A DNA stretch of 10,100 nucleotides, taken from an uncultured Nitrososphaera sp. GTDB lineage: Archaea; Thermoproteota; Nitrososphaeria; Nitrososphaerales; Nitrososphaeraceae. Below, piece by piece: positions 1 to 6,887 of the stretch; the first letter of the stretch is position 1, and the number at the start of each line of letters is the position of its first letter. The notes under the pieces are model-generated. The model did no database searches, was not told the DNA's origin, and saw nothing but the letters and a program-made list of their open reading frames with translations. The stretch covers positions 1 through 10,100 of the forward strand of contig CAMLKF010000063.1 of assembly GCA_946480575.1 (NCBI GenBank). The letters run 5' to 3'. The position numbers and the translations under genes are program-made.

Positions 1-50
1 GCAGACCAGCTAGATATGGGCTTGATTTGACAAAATTAGTGCGACTAATA

Positions 51-109
51 GCCAGTCGCTGGCATATATTTTTGCAGCTCATTATTACGAGCTGCAACGC
101 GCATTTTTT
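51..109 (+). terminator. Tandem hairpins with T-runs, probable transcription end
   Basis: Two hairpins stand in a row. The first is GCCAG-TCG-CTGGC (51-63) followed by ATATATTTTT. The second is a perfect 9-bp stem TTGCAGCTC/GAGCTGCAA (72-80 and 89-97) with an 8-base loop, followed after six bases by six T (104-109). T-rich stretches end transcription in archaea, so this is likely the end of a + strand transcript entering from left of the window. The opposite strand shows no T-run after the hairpins, which sets the direction. Confidence 0.5.
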
Positions 110-296
110 AACTTAGCTAGCACTCCGGGGAGAGGGGGTAGCGCTATTTTCTATTGCACGGGTGATAGAATTTTTACGGACAAGTCTGAATGGTGTAGAC
201 GAACTAGAAAAAGGAAAAGCTATCTATGTTATAGAGCTTCTTAATAAGATAATATCATAAATTCGTATTTCTTTTCAGTATATTCCTTCCAGTTGC

Positions 297-554
297 TGTT
301 TAACTGTTTAACAAAAAGTCTTAAACTGTTTAACAAGACTCCTTCTATTTTCATGTGCAACGACCATGCAGATTAGTCAAAAACCCCCTATGCATTATTG
401 CGAAATTCGTTCTTCTAATATGGAACCTTCATGAGAATGGACTATTAGGATGTTCTTTTGCAGGCTAATTCAACCATGCATAGCACAAGTATGGATATCC
501 GGAAGCGCTCCTGTAGATTTTTGTTAAACAAAACCGAAAAATTCCTGTTAAACA
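297..554. repeat. Five copies of TGTTTAAC in two opposed groups
   Basis: TGTTTAAC occurs at 297-304, 305-312 and 327-334. The first two abut, and the second and third lie within a longer imperfect duplicate of about 22 bases (AACTGTTTAACAA in both). Its reverse complement GTTAAACA occurs at 523-530 and 547-554. The two groups face each other across about 190 bases, upstream of the gene starting at 620. This could be a set of binding sites for a regulator or replication protein; nothing in the sequence decides between these. Confidence 0.45.
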
Positions 555-585
555 TGTTGTACAACAATATTCACTAACTTTAAAT
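555..585 (+). promoter_or_regulatory. Palindrome plus TATA-like element upstream of 620
   Basis: TGTTGTACAACA (555-566) is a perfect 12-bp palindrome. It lies 11 bases before CTTTAAAT (578-585), which resembles an archaeal TATA box. A start about 26 bases downstream would fall near 608, giving a short leader before the ATG at 620. The palindrome position suits an operator for a dimeric regulator, possibly the product of the gene at 620 itself; that is inference. Confidence 0.4.
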
Positions 586-619
586 CCTCCCCTATAGATA
601 GAAAAATCGATTAGAAAAG

Positions 620-1094
620 ATGTCTGTAGACGAAAAACAACTTGATAAAACAACCAAGATCATAGGGTTCAGAGTAACTGAAGAAGAACTTCAGAATATT
701 ATATACCCTGTAATGCATGACTGCTATGACATGGGTATCATTGACCATGATACCCTGACATCGTTTCTCCGCTTTTGTGTCCAGTTCTGGATGGGCCACT
801 ATCGCCAGAAGAAGCTACAGTTCGCGATGAGCCAGCAAGAGATAGACGAAGAGAAGAGAAAACTCGCAGCTATCCTTGCAGAGAAGGAGGCTTGGCACAA
901 ATGGGATAATTCCACCCTCCAAGTGATGCAAAAAAACTGCAAAAGAGGAGGAAATGGGAGAACAGCTCGAGAGGGAGTTTGCAGAGACACATCCATCATC
1001 ATCACCAAAACAACAGCCAAGGAAACAGCAGCCAACAACAGCATCCAAGACGACAACAGTAGCAAACCTATCTCTGGAGGATATGATGGCATAA
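620..1094 (+). pseudogene. Hypothetical protein, frameshifted at an A7 run
   Basis: I do not recognise the family. The ATG at 620 opens a reading frame whose first ~105 residues look like a real protein: a short strand-like segment (KIIGFRVTEEELQNI, residues 13-27), a helix-rich part (LTSFLRFCVQFWMGHY), then a charged helix (EIDEEKRKLAAILAEKEAW). The start could be a ribbon-helix-helix type DNA-binding fold, but this is weak. After seven A (930-936) the same frame becomes unlikely protein and runs on to 1144. Removing one A gives TAKEEEMGEQLEREFAETH and a Q/T/S-rich tail ending LSLEDMMA with stop TAA at 1092-1094, two bases before the ATG of the next gene. That tidy junction supports the repaired frame, of about 157 residues. 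A sequencing error or RNA-level slippage at A7 is possible instead of decay. Confidence 0.6.
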
Positions 1095-1096
1095 AA

Positions 1097-1422
1097 ATGA
1101 GTAATGAGGCGGACAACAATAACAATAACGACAATATCCAGTAACAACCCATCATAAAGGATAACGAGAGCGATATACAGGAGGAGCTCAGCGAACCGCT
1201 CAAGGACTACGACGACATCTATGACTACTATCTAAAAAGAAATTACGAGTTACATGAAAGCATTCCGACAGAGGCAGGCAGGAAAAAGTACCTTGTTGAA
1301 GCCTACAGAGGAGAACGCACAAGGACGCTGACGCTGATCTGCCAAGCGGTGAAGAATATGACCTTGAAAGGGAGAAAAAGATAAGGGATTGGTATGACCG
1401 CACAAAGAGCGTGGTTGCTTGA
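1097..1422 (+). pseudogene. Second gene of broken module, stop and frameshift
   Basis: The ATG at 1097 opens an asparagine-rich start (MSNEADNNNNNDNIQ) ended by TAA at 1142-1144. The same frame then continues with protein-like sequence (KDNESDIQEELSEPLKDYDD, YDYYLKRNYELHE, RKKYLVEAYRGER). A CAA to TAA change would explain the stop, since it is followed directly by CAA. Near 1313-1325 the good frame moves by one base to HKDADADLPSGEEYDLEREK and IRDWYDRTKSVVA, stop TGA 1420-1422. Repaired, it would be an acidic protein of about 108 residues, rich in Y, D, E and K. I do not recognise it. Two separate lesions here plus one in the gene before suggest decay. Spacing of two bases from the preceding stop suggests both were one operon. 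Confidence 0.55.
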
Positions 1423-1778
1423 GGGGAGGAGGAGGAGGATCTGATCAGCAACAACAACAGTTCCTATATTTGACCACTACAGGATGGAAGACAGGCAGGC
1501 AGCACAGGATAGAGATCTGGTTTGTCGAGCATGACAACAAAAGATACTACGTAATGTCAGAGCTTCGGGAACGTGCGCACTGGGTCCAGAACATTGTGCA
1601 CAATCCAAGAGTTTCCTTTAGAGTAAGCAATGACGCGTTTGAGGGCACTGCACGAATAGTCGATAAAAGGAAAGAGCCGGGATTAGCTGCAGAGGTTTCA
1701 AAGTTGATGGGTGCAAAATACGGATGGGATCAGGGCTTGATTGTAGAACTTGCTCCAACAGTGTCTAGTGCGTCGTGA
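1419..1778 (+). CDS. Deazaflavin-dependent nitroreductase family protein
   Basis: Small split-barrel flavin/deazaflavin-binding oxidoreductase of the Ddn-like 'nitroreductase family deazaflavin-dependent' group, whose members use F420 or FMN to reduce quinones or nitro compounds; the substrate here is unknown. The family signature is LTTTGWKTGR (residues 18-27), followed by IEIWFVEHDNKRYYVMSE, WVQNIVHNPRVSFRV and a C-terminal KYGWDQGLIVELAP. At 119 residues it is near the short end of the family. The start is uncertain: TTG at 1419 is the only start codon before the core, since an in-frame TGA lies at 1395-1397 and the next ATG would remove the signature. The resulting N-terminus is a glycine run from a GGA repeat followed by five glutamines, which is unusual. 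The TTG overlaps the stop of the preceding broken gene (TTGA), suggesting coupled translation. Confidence 0.8.
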   Translation: MRGGGGGSDQQQQQFLYLTTTGWKTGRQHRIEIWFVEHDNKRYYVMSELRERAHWVQNIVHNPRVSFRVSNDAFEGTARIVDKRKEPGLAAEVSKLMGAKYGWDQGLIVELAPTVSSAS

Positions 1779-1787
1779 GATAAAAGG

Positions 1788-1940
1788 TGCGGGGGGTGGG
1801 ATTCGAACCCACGAACCCCTAAGGGATGAGGTGTCCCAGTCAGGATACAACATCTGAGCATCATGTCAGACATGCATATACACACACACATATACACAGA
1901 ATCTGATCTCACGCCGTTGACCGGGCTTGGCGACCCCCGC
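1788..1940 (-). tRNA. tRNA-Leu with a long intron (anticodon probably CAG)
   Basis: Read on the minus strand, the acceptor stem GCGGGGG pairs perfectly with CCCCCGC, the T arm is GTGGG-TTCGAAT-CCCAC, and the D arm is GCC...GGC with a GGTCAA loop. The variable arm TCCC-TTA-GGGG is long, as in Leu and Ser tRNAs. The discriminator is A (1788), which fits Leu in archaea. CC then T follows, so CCA is not fully encoded. An anticodon stem GTGAG (1908-1912) can pair with CTCAT (1826-1830), placing U then CAG (anticodon 1903-1905) in the loop and leaving about 70 bases of intron (roughly 1832-1901) that contains a TG/TA repeat. This solution leaves one base fewer than usual between D and anticodon arms, and I could not draw a clean bulge-helix-bulge splice motif, so the isoacceptor and exact splice sites are tentative. 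Confidence 0.78.
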
Positions 1941-2000
1941 CCATCACCATCATCATATCCTCCCGTTGCTATCCGGCAACTAGAATAATATCGTTTTGCG

Positions 2001-2597
2001 TCACTCGATGTTGATTGGCACGCCGCTGTCGCTCTTGCTCTTCTGCTTGAAGGACACTTCCAGTATGCCGTTCTTGTACGTCGACTTGGCAGTCTTGGGG
2101 TCGACTTTCTCCGGCAGCTCCACCCTCTTGTGGTAGTGCGGCTGCTGACCCGTGATCGACTCCATGGTAATCGAGCTTTCATCCGCAGTCACCCGCAGAT
2201 CTTCCTTGTTGACGCCCGGCACTTCGGCGACGACGCGCAGTTCGCCCTGCCCTTTTATGATGTCGACTAGGGGCTCGCGCTCTTCCTTGACTGACAGCCC
2301 TCCGCCAAGAACGTTAGGAAAGGCGTCGATGTTGCCAAATTTGCGCACGACCGGCTTGCCGTCAGGGCCTATCTTGACAGAGTACCCATAAACAATGGGT
2401 CCCATTTCGCGAACTGTGGAGCCGTCGTCCATCTTGCGCTCTCTGACAAGGTTCTTTGGGACCTGCTGCTCGACGTTCTTGAAAGCTTCCTGCATCATCT
2501 TTTCCATTTCCCGCATCATCTCGTCGATGTCCGGGAACCACGATCCAAAGCGCTTCCTCCGGCCGCTGCCAAACCATTCGTCAAATGGTGAAGACAT
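2001..2597 (-). CDS. hsp20: Small heat shock protein, Hsp20/alpha-crystallin family
   Basis: ATP-independent holding chaperone of the cytoplasm; family members form large oligomers and keep unfolding proteins soluble for the DnaK system. The 198-residue product has a methionine-rich helical N-terminal region (IDEMMREMEKMMQEAF), a middle linker, and an alpha-crystallin domain from about residue 105 (PLVDIIKGQGELRVVAEVPG; KEDLRVTAD; YKNGILEVSF). It ends GVPINIE, which supplies the I-x-I motif (I195, I197) that family members use to dock onto neighbouring subunits. It is longer than the minimal ~150-residue archaeal Hsp20 because of the extended N-terminal part. It lies 39 bases downstream of dnaJ on the same strand, so it may be the last gene of the chaperone operon, but a TATA-like element 20-odd bases before the ATG suggests separate transcription too. 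Confidence 0.95.
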   Translation of the reverse strand: MSSPFDEWFGSGRRKRFGSWFPDIDEMMREMEKMMQEAFKNVEQQVPKNLVRERKMDDGSTVREMGPIVYGYSVKIGPDGKPVVRKFGNIDAFPNVLGGGLSVKEEREPLVDIIKGQGELRVVAEVPGVNKEDLRVTADESSITMESITGQQPHYHKRVELPEKVDPKTAKSTYKNGILEVSFKQKSKSDSGVPINIE

Positions 2598-2628
2598 GGG
2601 TGGAAATGAGCGGAATTTCTATTTTAAA
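2598..2628 (-). promoter_or_regulatory. TATA-like element for a leaderless hsp20 mRNA
   Basis: The 39-base gap between dnaJ and hsp20 contains TTTAAAAT on the minus strand (plus-strand 2621-2628). Its centre is about 27 bases from the hsp20 ATG, the usual archaeal TATA-to-start distance, so transcription would begin at or one to two bases before the ATG. No Shine-Dalgarno sequence precedes the ATG, consistent with a leaderless mRNA. Inference from spacing only. Confidence 0.45.
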
Positions 2629-2636
2629 GTATTTGT

Positions 2637-3755
2637 TTAGTCCTTCTCGAATTCCCTGTCTAGCTCTTTGAGAAGCGACTTTTGCCTGTCAGTCAGCTTT
2701 GTCGGTACCCTGACGTTTATCCTCACAAGCTGATCGCCCCTGCCAGTGCTGCCATAGCGCGGGAGCCCCTTGCCCTTCATGCGCAGGACTGCGTTTGAAG
2801 GCATGCCCTGCTGGATCTTTAGCTTTTCTGAGCCTTCTATAGTCGGCACCTTCAATTCGGTGCCAAGCGCAAGGTCGGTGAATTTTAAGTCAAGGTTGTA
2901 AAGCAGATGGCCATCCTCGAGCCTTTCAAACTGCGGGTGCGGCATGATACGTATCCTCACTACAAAGTCGCCAGGTATTCCCTTATCGGATAGCTCGCCC
3001 TCTCCCCGCAGCTGGAACGCCATGTCATCCTCTGCGCCCGGCGGGATTTCCAGTTTGATCTTTTTAGTCTGCCGCGCCCTGCCTGTCCCTTTGCAGTTGC
3101 CGCATGGCCTTTCGACTATCTGGCCTCTGCCCTGGCACGTCCTGCAGGGCTCCATCGTGACAAATGTCGAGAACCTGTTCTGGCTGTAGACTCGCCTCGT
3201 CTGCCCCTGCCCATCGCACACCGTGCACTTGCGCGACTTTGTTCCCGGCGCGGCCCCGCTGCCGCCGCATTCCCTGCACCTGTCAAGGCGCAGCACTTCG
3301 ACCTCCTCCTTCTTTCCCTTGAGCACGTCTTCAAGAGAAAGCTCCATATCGTAGAATATGTCGCGCCCTTTGCGCCGGCCACCAAACCCACCAAATCCAA
3401 ACAGGTCGTCGCCGAAAAAGCCACCGCCACGGCGGCCGAATATCTGCTCAAATATGTCGCGAAAGCCTCCAAAGCCGATGTCGCGGAATATCTCGTCAAA
3501 GTTAGCCTCGGAGCCGCGGAACACTTCTTCAGGACCAACATGGCCGTACGTGTCGTAGCGCTTGCGCTTTTCGTCGTCTGAGAGCACAGCGTAGGCTTCG
3601 GATATCTTCTTGAACTTTTCCTCCGCGCCCTGCTGCTTGTTCCTGTCTGGATGGTACTGCAGCGCCAGCTTGCGGTAGGCACTCTTGATGTCCTCCCTGC
3701 TTGCGTTCTTTTGCAACCCAAGGACTTCATAATAGTCCTGCTTGCCGCTGCTCAC
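2637..3755 (-). CDS. dnaJ: Chaperone protein DnaJ (Hsp40, type I)
   Basis: Co-chaperone that binds unfolded clients and stimulates the ATPase of DnaK. All four regions of a type I DnaJ are present in 372 residues: an N-terminal J domain with the essential HPD (residues 35-37), a G/F-rich linker (about 93-127, many FGG/FGGF), a zinc-binding region with four CxxCxGxG repeats (CRECGGSG at 160, CTVCDGQG at 177, CRTCQGRG at 204, CGNCKGTG at 218), and two C-terminal client-binding domains (from about 230; [18 protein letters not shown]). Length is normal for the family. The start is GTG at 3753-3755, supported by GGTGA six bases upstream. It follows dnaK by 50 bases and completes the grpE-dnaK-dnaJ order. 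Confidence 0.98.
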   Translation of the reverse strand: MSSGKQDYYEVLGLQKNASREDIKSAYRKLALQYHPDRNKQQGAEEKFKKISEAYAVLSDDEKRKRYDTYGHVGPEEVFRGSEANFDEIFRDIGFGGFRDIFEQIFGRRGGGFFGDDLFGFGGFGGRRKGRDIFYDMELSLEDVLKGKKEEVEVLRLDRCRECGGSGAAPGTKSRKCTVCDGQGQTRRVYSQNRFSTFVTMEPCRTCQGRGQIVERPCGNCKGTGRARQTKKIKLEIPPGAEDDMAFQLRGEGELSDKGIPGDFVVRIRIMPHPQFERLEDGHLLYNLDLKFTDLALGTELKVPTIEGSEKLKIQQGMPSNAVLRMKGKGLPRYGSTGRGDQLVRINVRVPTKLTDRQKSLLKELDREFEKD

Positions 3756-3805
3756 TGCTTTTCACCCTGTATTATGTTGTTGTATGTATCGCCTTTCAAT
3801 TATTG

Positions 3806-5692
3806 TCATGGTGAGGGGTTAGGTCCTGCTGCGCTTCCTGTCGGCCCGCCACCACCAGCGGCAGCATCGCCGCCAAAGCCTCCTCCTGCTGCTTCTGCGC
3901 CTGCAGCGCCAGCAGAAGAAGCGGCCGACGACGCTCCAGCGCTCTGGTATGCTGCAGTGCTTATCTCTGCCAAGACGTTCTTTAATTCCTGTATCTTGGC
4001 CCTGACGCTTTCAAGGTTGTTGCTTGCGATGGCATCGCGGAGCTCCTGTGTGATCTTGTTGACCCTCTCTGCCTGCTCTGGTCTTACCTTGTCCTTGAGG
4101 TCCTGCTTGACCAGCTTGTCGGCGGCGTAGATGAGGTTGTCGGCCTCGTTCCTGACCTCTGCCTCCTCCTTCTTTTTCTTGTCAGCATCGGCAAACTGCT
4201 CTGAGTCCCTCTTTAATTTTTCAATTTCGTCCCTGGACAGCTTGTTATTTGCCGTGATCGTGATCTTGGCTTCCTTTTGCGTGGCCATGTCCTTTGCCGC
4301 GACATTCAGTATGCCGTTTGCGTCGATGTCAAACGTCACTTCGATCTGGGGCACGCTCCTTGGAGCCGGCGGGATGCCAGACAGATTGAACATGCCAAGC
4401 GACACGCAGTCGTTTGCCATTGGGCGCTCGCCCTGCACGACATGAATTGTCACTGCGGTCTGGTAGTCAGCAGCGGTAGTGAACACCTTGCTCCTTTTTG
4501 TCGGGATGGTAGTGTTGCGGTCTATCAATGGCTCCTTCAGGCCACCGAGTACCTCTACTCCGAGAGTGAGCGGCGTCACGTCGACAAGCAGTATGTCAGT
4601 CGACACGTCGCCGGCAATGATAGCACCCTGTATCGCTGCGCCCATTGCTACGGCTTCCATCGGATCGACGCCCCGCTCGGGCTCTTTATTCAGTACAGAA
4701 GCGACAAACTGCCTTACCATCGGCATCCTCGTGGGGCCGCCTATGAGGATTATCTTGTCGACGTCCGCAGGGCTCATCTTGGCATCCTGCAGTGCCTGCA
4801 TCATTGGCTGCCTGCAGCGCTCGATTATAGGCCGGAGAAGCTCTTCGAGCTTGGCCCTTGTCAACTGCAATATCAGATTTTTGGGTCCCGACGATGGATC
4901 GTATGCAAGGAACGGCAGGTTGATCTCTGTCTGGACGACGTTTGACAGCTCTATCTTGGCCTTCTCGGCTGCCTCCCTTATCCTCATCATGGCAGCCTTG
5001 TCGTTTCTCACATCAAGGCCGGACTGCTTGCGGAACTCTTGCATGACGTACTCGACGAGCGTATTGTCCATGTCGGTGCCACCAAGCTGGGTGTCGCCCG
5101 AAGTACTCCTGACTTGAAACACGCCGCCTCCCATCTCCATCATTGTGACGTCGAGCGTTCCGCCGCCAAGGTCAAATACCATTATCTTCAGATCCTTGCT
5201 TGCCTTGTCAAGGCCGTACGCAAGTGACGCGGCTGTCGGCTCGTTGATTATCCTGACCACCTGGAGCCCAGCGATCTCGCCTGCGTCCTTGGTCGCCTGC
5301 CTCTGGTTGTCGTTGAAATACGCCGGCACTGTGATTACTGCCCTATCGACTGGCTCGCCCAGAAACGCCTCGGAGTCCCTCTTTATCTTTTGCAGGATAA
5401 AAGACGACACCTGCTGTGGCGTGTATTCTTTGCCGTACACCCTGAACTTGAAATCGGTCCCCATCTTGCGCTTTGCCGCAATGACGGTCCCTTCCGGGTT
5501 TGAGATCATCTGGCGCCTTGCCGGTTCGCCCACGATAAGCTGGCCCTCCCTCGTGAACGCCACGACCGACGGGAATGCCTTACCGCCGATGGACGTGCCC
5601 TCCGCTGCCTGTATTATTGTCGGCTTGCCGCCTATCATCGAAGCGGCCGCCGAATTGCTCGTTCCAAGATCAATGCCTATTATTTTGCCCAT
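3806..5692 (-). CDS. dnaK: Chaperone protein DnaK (Hsp70)
   Basis: Cytoplasmic ATP-driven foldase that cycles on unfolded clients with DnaJ and GrpE. The 628-residue protein has the Hsp70 signatures: phosphate-1 loop GIDLGTSNS (residues 6-14), phosphate-2 loop [10 protein letters not shown] (173-182), the adenosine motif [10 protein letters not shown] (315-324), the interdomain linker [10 protein letters not shown] (371-380), a substrate-binding beta domain to about 500, and a helical lid. The tail is rich in alanine, glycine and serine, without EEVD. The segment after [12 protein letters not shown] lacks the roughly 24-residue insertion present near residue 80-100 of proteobacterial DnaK, matching the Gram-positive/archaeal form. 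It starts ATG, six bases after the grpE stop; the ribosome site GGAGAG lies inside the last codons of grpE, so the two genes are tightly coupled. Archaeal DnaK is generally held to come from bacteria by transfer. Confidence 0.99.
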   Translation of the reverse strand: MGKIIGIDLGTSNSAAASMIGGKPTIIQAAEGTSIGGKAFPSVVAFTREGQLIVGEPARRQMISNPEGTVIAAKRKMGTDFKFRVYGKEYTPQQVSSFILQKIKRDSEAFLGEPVDRAVITVPAYFNDNQRQATKDAGEIAGLQVVRIINEPTAASLAYGLDKASKDLKIMVFDLGGGTLDVTMMEMGGGVFQVRSTSGDTQLGGTDMDNTLVEYVMQEFRKQSGLDVRNDKAAMMRIREAAEKAKIELSNVVQTEINLPFLAYDPSSGPKNLILQLTRAKLEELLRPIIERCRQPMMQALQDAKMSPADVDKIILIGGPTRMPMVRQFVASVLNKEPERGVDPMEAVAMGAAIQGAIIAGDVSTDILLVDVTPLTLGVEVLGGLKEPLIDRNTTIPTKRSKVFTTAADYQTAVTIHVVQGERPMANDCVSLGMFNLSGIPPAPRSVPQIEVTFDIDANGILNVAAKDMATQKEAKITITANNKLSRDEIEKLKRDSEQFADADKKKKEEAEVRNEADNLIYAADKLVKQDLKDKVRPEQAERVNKITQELRDAIASNNLESVRAKIQELKNVLAEISTAAYQSAGASSAASSAGAAGAEAAGGGFGGDAAAGGGGPTGSAAGPNPSP

Positions 5693-5698
5693 ATTCTA

Positions 5699-6325
5699 TT
5701 ACTCTCCTTGTTGATTATCCGTCTCTTTATTACTACTGTCAGAAACGCTATTTTTAACTATCTTCTTTGAAATCTCGACCAGGCTAGGCCTAAGCACCTT
5801 ATTATTAAGCAGGTAGCCCTTCCTAATCTCGGTCGTCACTGTGTTTTCAGGCGCGTCCTCCCTCGTCGAGTAAGCTATGGCGTCGTGCACGTTTGGGTCA
5901 AAGGGTGTCCCAACCGTCTCGATCTCCCTCACGCCTTCCGAGGCAAGGAGCAAGTCAATGTTTTTCAGTATGCCCTCAAGGCCCTCAATGACCACTGGCT
6001 CGGATTTGCCGCCCTGCTTGGCAACAGAGAGCGCCCTCAAATAGTCATCGCGGATGTTGAGGAACTTTAGCAGCAATTCAGCCTTGAGGGACTCGGCCTT
6101 TGAGGCGACCTGCTTTTCCATCTGCTTACGGTAGTTGTCGAAGTCGGCCATGAGGTACTTCATCTTATTGAGGCTGCCCTCGGACGACTCTTTCGCCTTA
6201 CGGAGCTCGCCCCTAACCAACTCGAGCTCCTTTCTCAGCGCCTCGATGTCCTCCTCGACCGGCCTCTCATTCTCCTCCTCCTCACGAGGCTGTTGCCCGA
6301 CTAGTGTCTCGTCCTTCTCTTCCAA
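5699..6325 (-). CDS. grpE: GrpE, nucleotide exchange factor of DnaK
   Basis: Homodimeric exchange factor that removes ADP from DnaK and lets clients go. The 208-residue product has an acidic, disordered start (EEEENERPVEEDIEALRKEL), a long coiled coil through about residue 100 including DFDNYRKQMEKQ, and a C-terminal beta domain with the family pattern VGTPFDPNVHDAIAYS and GYLLNNKVLRPSLVEISK. The start is TTG at 6323-6325, because an in-frame TGA lies two codons upstream and the next ATG would remove much of the coiled coil. No Shine-Dalgarno sequence precedes it. It is the first gene of the chaperone operon and ends with TAA followed at once by TAG, six bases before the dnaK ATG. Confidence 0.97.
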   Translation of the reverse strand: MEEKDETLVGQQPREEEENERPVEEDIEALRKELELVRGELRKAKESSEGSLNKMKYLMADFDNYRKQMEKQVASKAESLKAELLLKFLNIRDDYLRALSVAKQGGKSEPVVIEGLEGILKNIDLLLASEGVREIETVGTPFDPNVHDAIAYSTREDAPENTVTTEIRKGYLLNNKVLRPSLVEISKKIVKNSVSDSSNKETDNQQGE

Positions 6326-6427
6326 AGCAGATCAAAAATGCCCGTCAGATAATATATATATATATATAATTGCATATCGCCTCGCAAGGATTATAGCCAA
6401 TCTCAGGCGTATTTTATCCATATATAC
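6326..6427. promoter_or_regulatory. Divergent promoter region of grpE and thioredoxin
   Basis: This 102-base gap separates the divergent chaperone operon and thioredoxin gene. It contains an uninterrupted 17-base alternating A/T tract (6352-6368). Part of it about 26 bases from the grpE TTG (near 6351-6358) can serve as TATA box for a nearly leaderless grpE transcript. For thioredoxin, TTATAG (6391-6396) would put the start near 6418, about ten bases before the ATG. A shared region allows joint stress control, but no heat-shock operator is recognisable. Confidence 0.5.
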
Positions 6428-6862
6428 ATGAGCTCTGACGACGAACTTGAGGCTATCAAGCAGAAAAAGCTGGCCGAGCTGCAAAAGGCGGCTGCCACAA
6501 AGGCAATGATGTCTTCACTCACCGAGCCAATAGTGCTCACCGACTCTAACTTCAGCAGCGAGGTTGCAAAATACCCGGTGATGCTAGTCGACTTTTGGGC
6601 GCCCTGGTGCGGGCCATGCAGGATGGTCTCGCCAATAATCGAGCAGCTGGCAAAAGAATATTCTGGCAGAGTAGCTTTTGGCAAGGTCAACGTCGACGAG
6701 AACCAGCTAATAGCAGGATCGTTTGGCATACAGAGCATCCCTACGATGATGATATTCAAAGGAGGCAAGACAGTCGACGTCATGATAGGCGCTCTGCCAA
6801 AAGGGCAGATAGAGACGAAACTAAACCAGCAACTTTCGAATAATGACTCGATTTATAGATAA
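6428..6862 (+). CDS. trxA: Thioredoxin with N-terminal extension
   Basis: Small dithiol oxidoreductase that reduces protein disulfides in the cytoplasm. The 144-residue protein carries the active site WCGPC (residues 60-64) in VDFWAPWCGPCRMVSP, followed by VNVDEN, and the cis-proline motif SIPT (Pro105) with FKGGK, all as in classical thioredoxins. Before the roughly 107-residue fold is an extra segment of about 30 residues containing DDELEAIKQKKLAELQ, a charged amphipathic helix resembling the start of PDCD5-type archaeal proteins. The ATG at 6428 has no Shine-Dalgarno sequence; starting at a later Met (27 or 28) would give a plain thioredoxin but discard this clearly patterned helix. Divergent to grpE, in line with a joint role in protein quality and redox stress. 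The symbol is by family, not by proven orthology. Confidence 0.95.
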   Translation: MSSDDELEAIKQKKLAELQKAAATKAMMSSLTEPIVLTDSNFSSEVAKYPVMLVDFWAPWCGPCRMVSPIIEQLAKEYSGRVAFGKVNVDENQLIAGSFGIQSIPTMMIFKGGKTVDVMIGALPKGQIETKLNQQLSNNDSIYR

Positions 6863-6887
6863 TGAAGAAGAAGAAAAAGAAAAAGAA

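Larger units (their letters stand above)
1..619. other. AT-rich gene-poor region with hairpins and short repeats
   Basis: I see no convincing gene in this stretch. It holds two hairpins followed by T-runs near its left edge (51-109), a set of five 8-bp repeats (297-554), a 12-bp palindrome (555-566) and a TATA-like element (578-585) just before the first gene. One short open frame, 162-260 from a GTG, would encode 32 residues (ending VIELLNKIIS) with a protein-like composition, but it has no ribosome binding site and could be chance or the tail of a broken gene. Confidence 0.6.

Noticed and set aside
465..580. Short plus frame from ATG 476 (33 residues) and overlapping minus frame
   Set aside because: No ribosome site and no protein-like pattern; the plus frame is mostly the repeat motif translated.
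930..937. Canonical -1 frameshift heptamer A AAA AAC in the gene at 620
   Set aside because: The heptamer is in the right phase, but the coherent downstream frame is +1, not -1. The -1 frame gives a Q/N/H-rich stretch that ends without matching the next gene start, so programmed -1 shifting is less likely than an extra A.
799..1203. 134-residue minus-strand frame with serine/leucine-rich runs
   Set aside because: It lies antisense to the broken module; its runs of S and L come from reading the Asn/Gln-rich repeats backwards, and no motif or start signal supports it.
1876..1897. CA/TA dinucleotide repeat as a possible CRISPR or satellite array
   Set aside because: It is a single short microsatellite within the probable tRNA intron, with no spaced repeats.
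3651..4130. 159-residue plus-strand frame rich in P and A antisense to dnaK and dnaJ
   Set aside because: It crosses the dnaK/dnaJ junction and is explained by the Ala/Gly-rich DnaK tail read in antisense.
4277..5117. Two long plus-strand frames (222 and 212 residues) inside dnaK
   Set aside because: Both are antisense shadows of a strongly conserved Hsp70 gene and show no family motif of their own.
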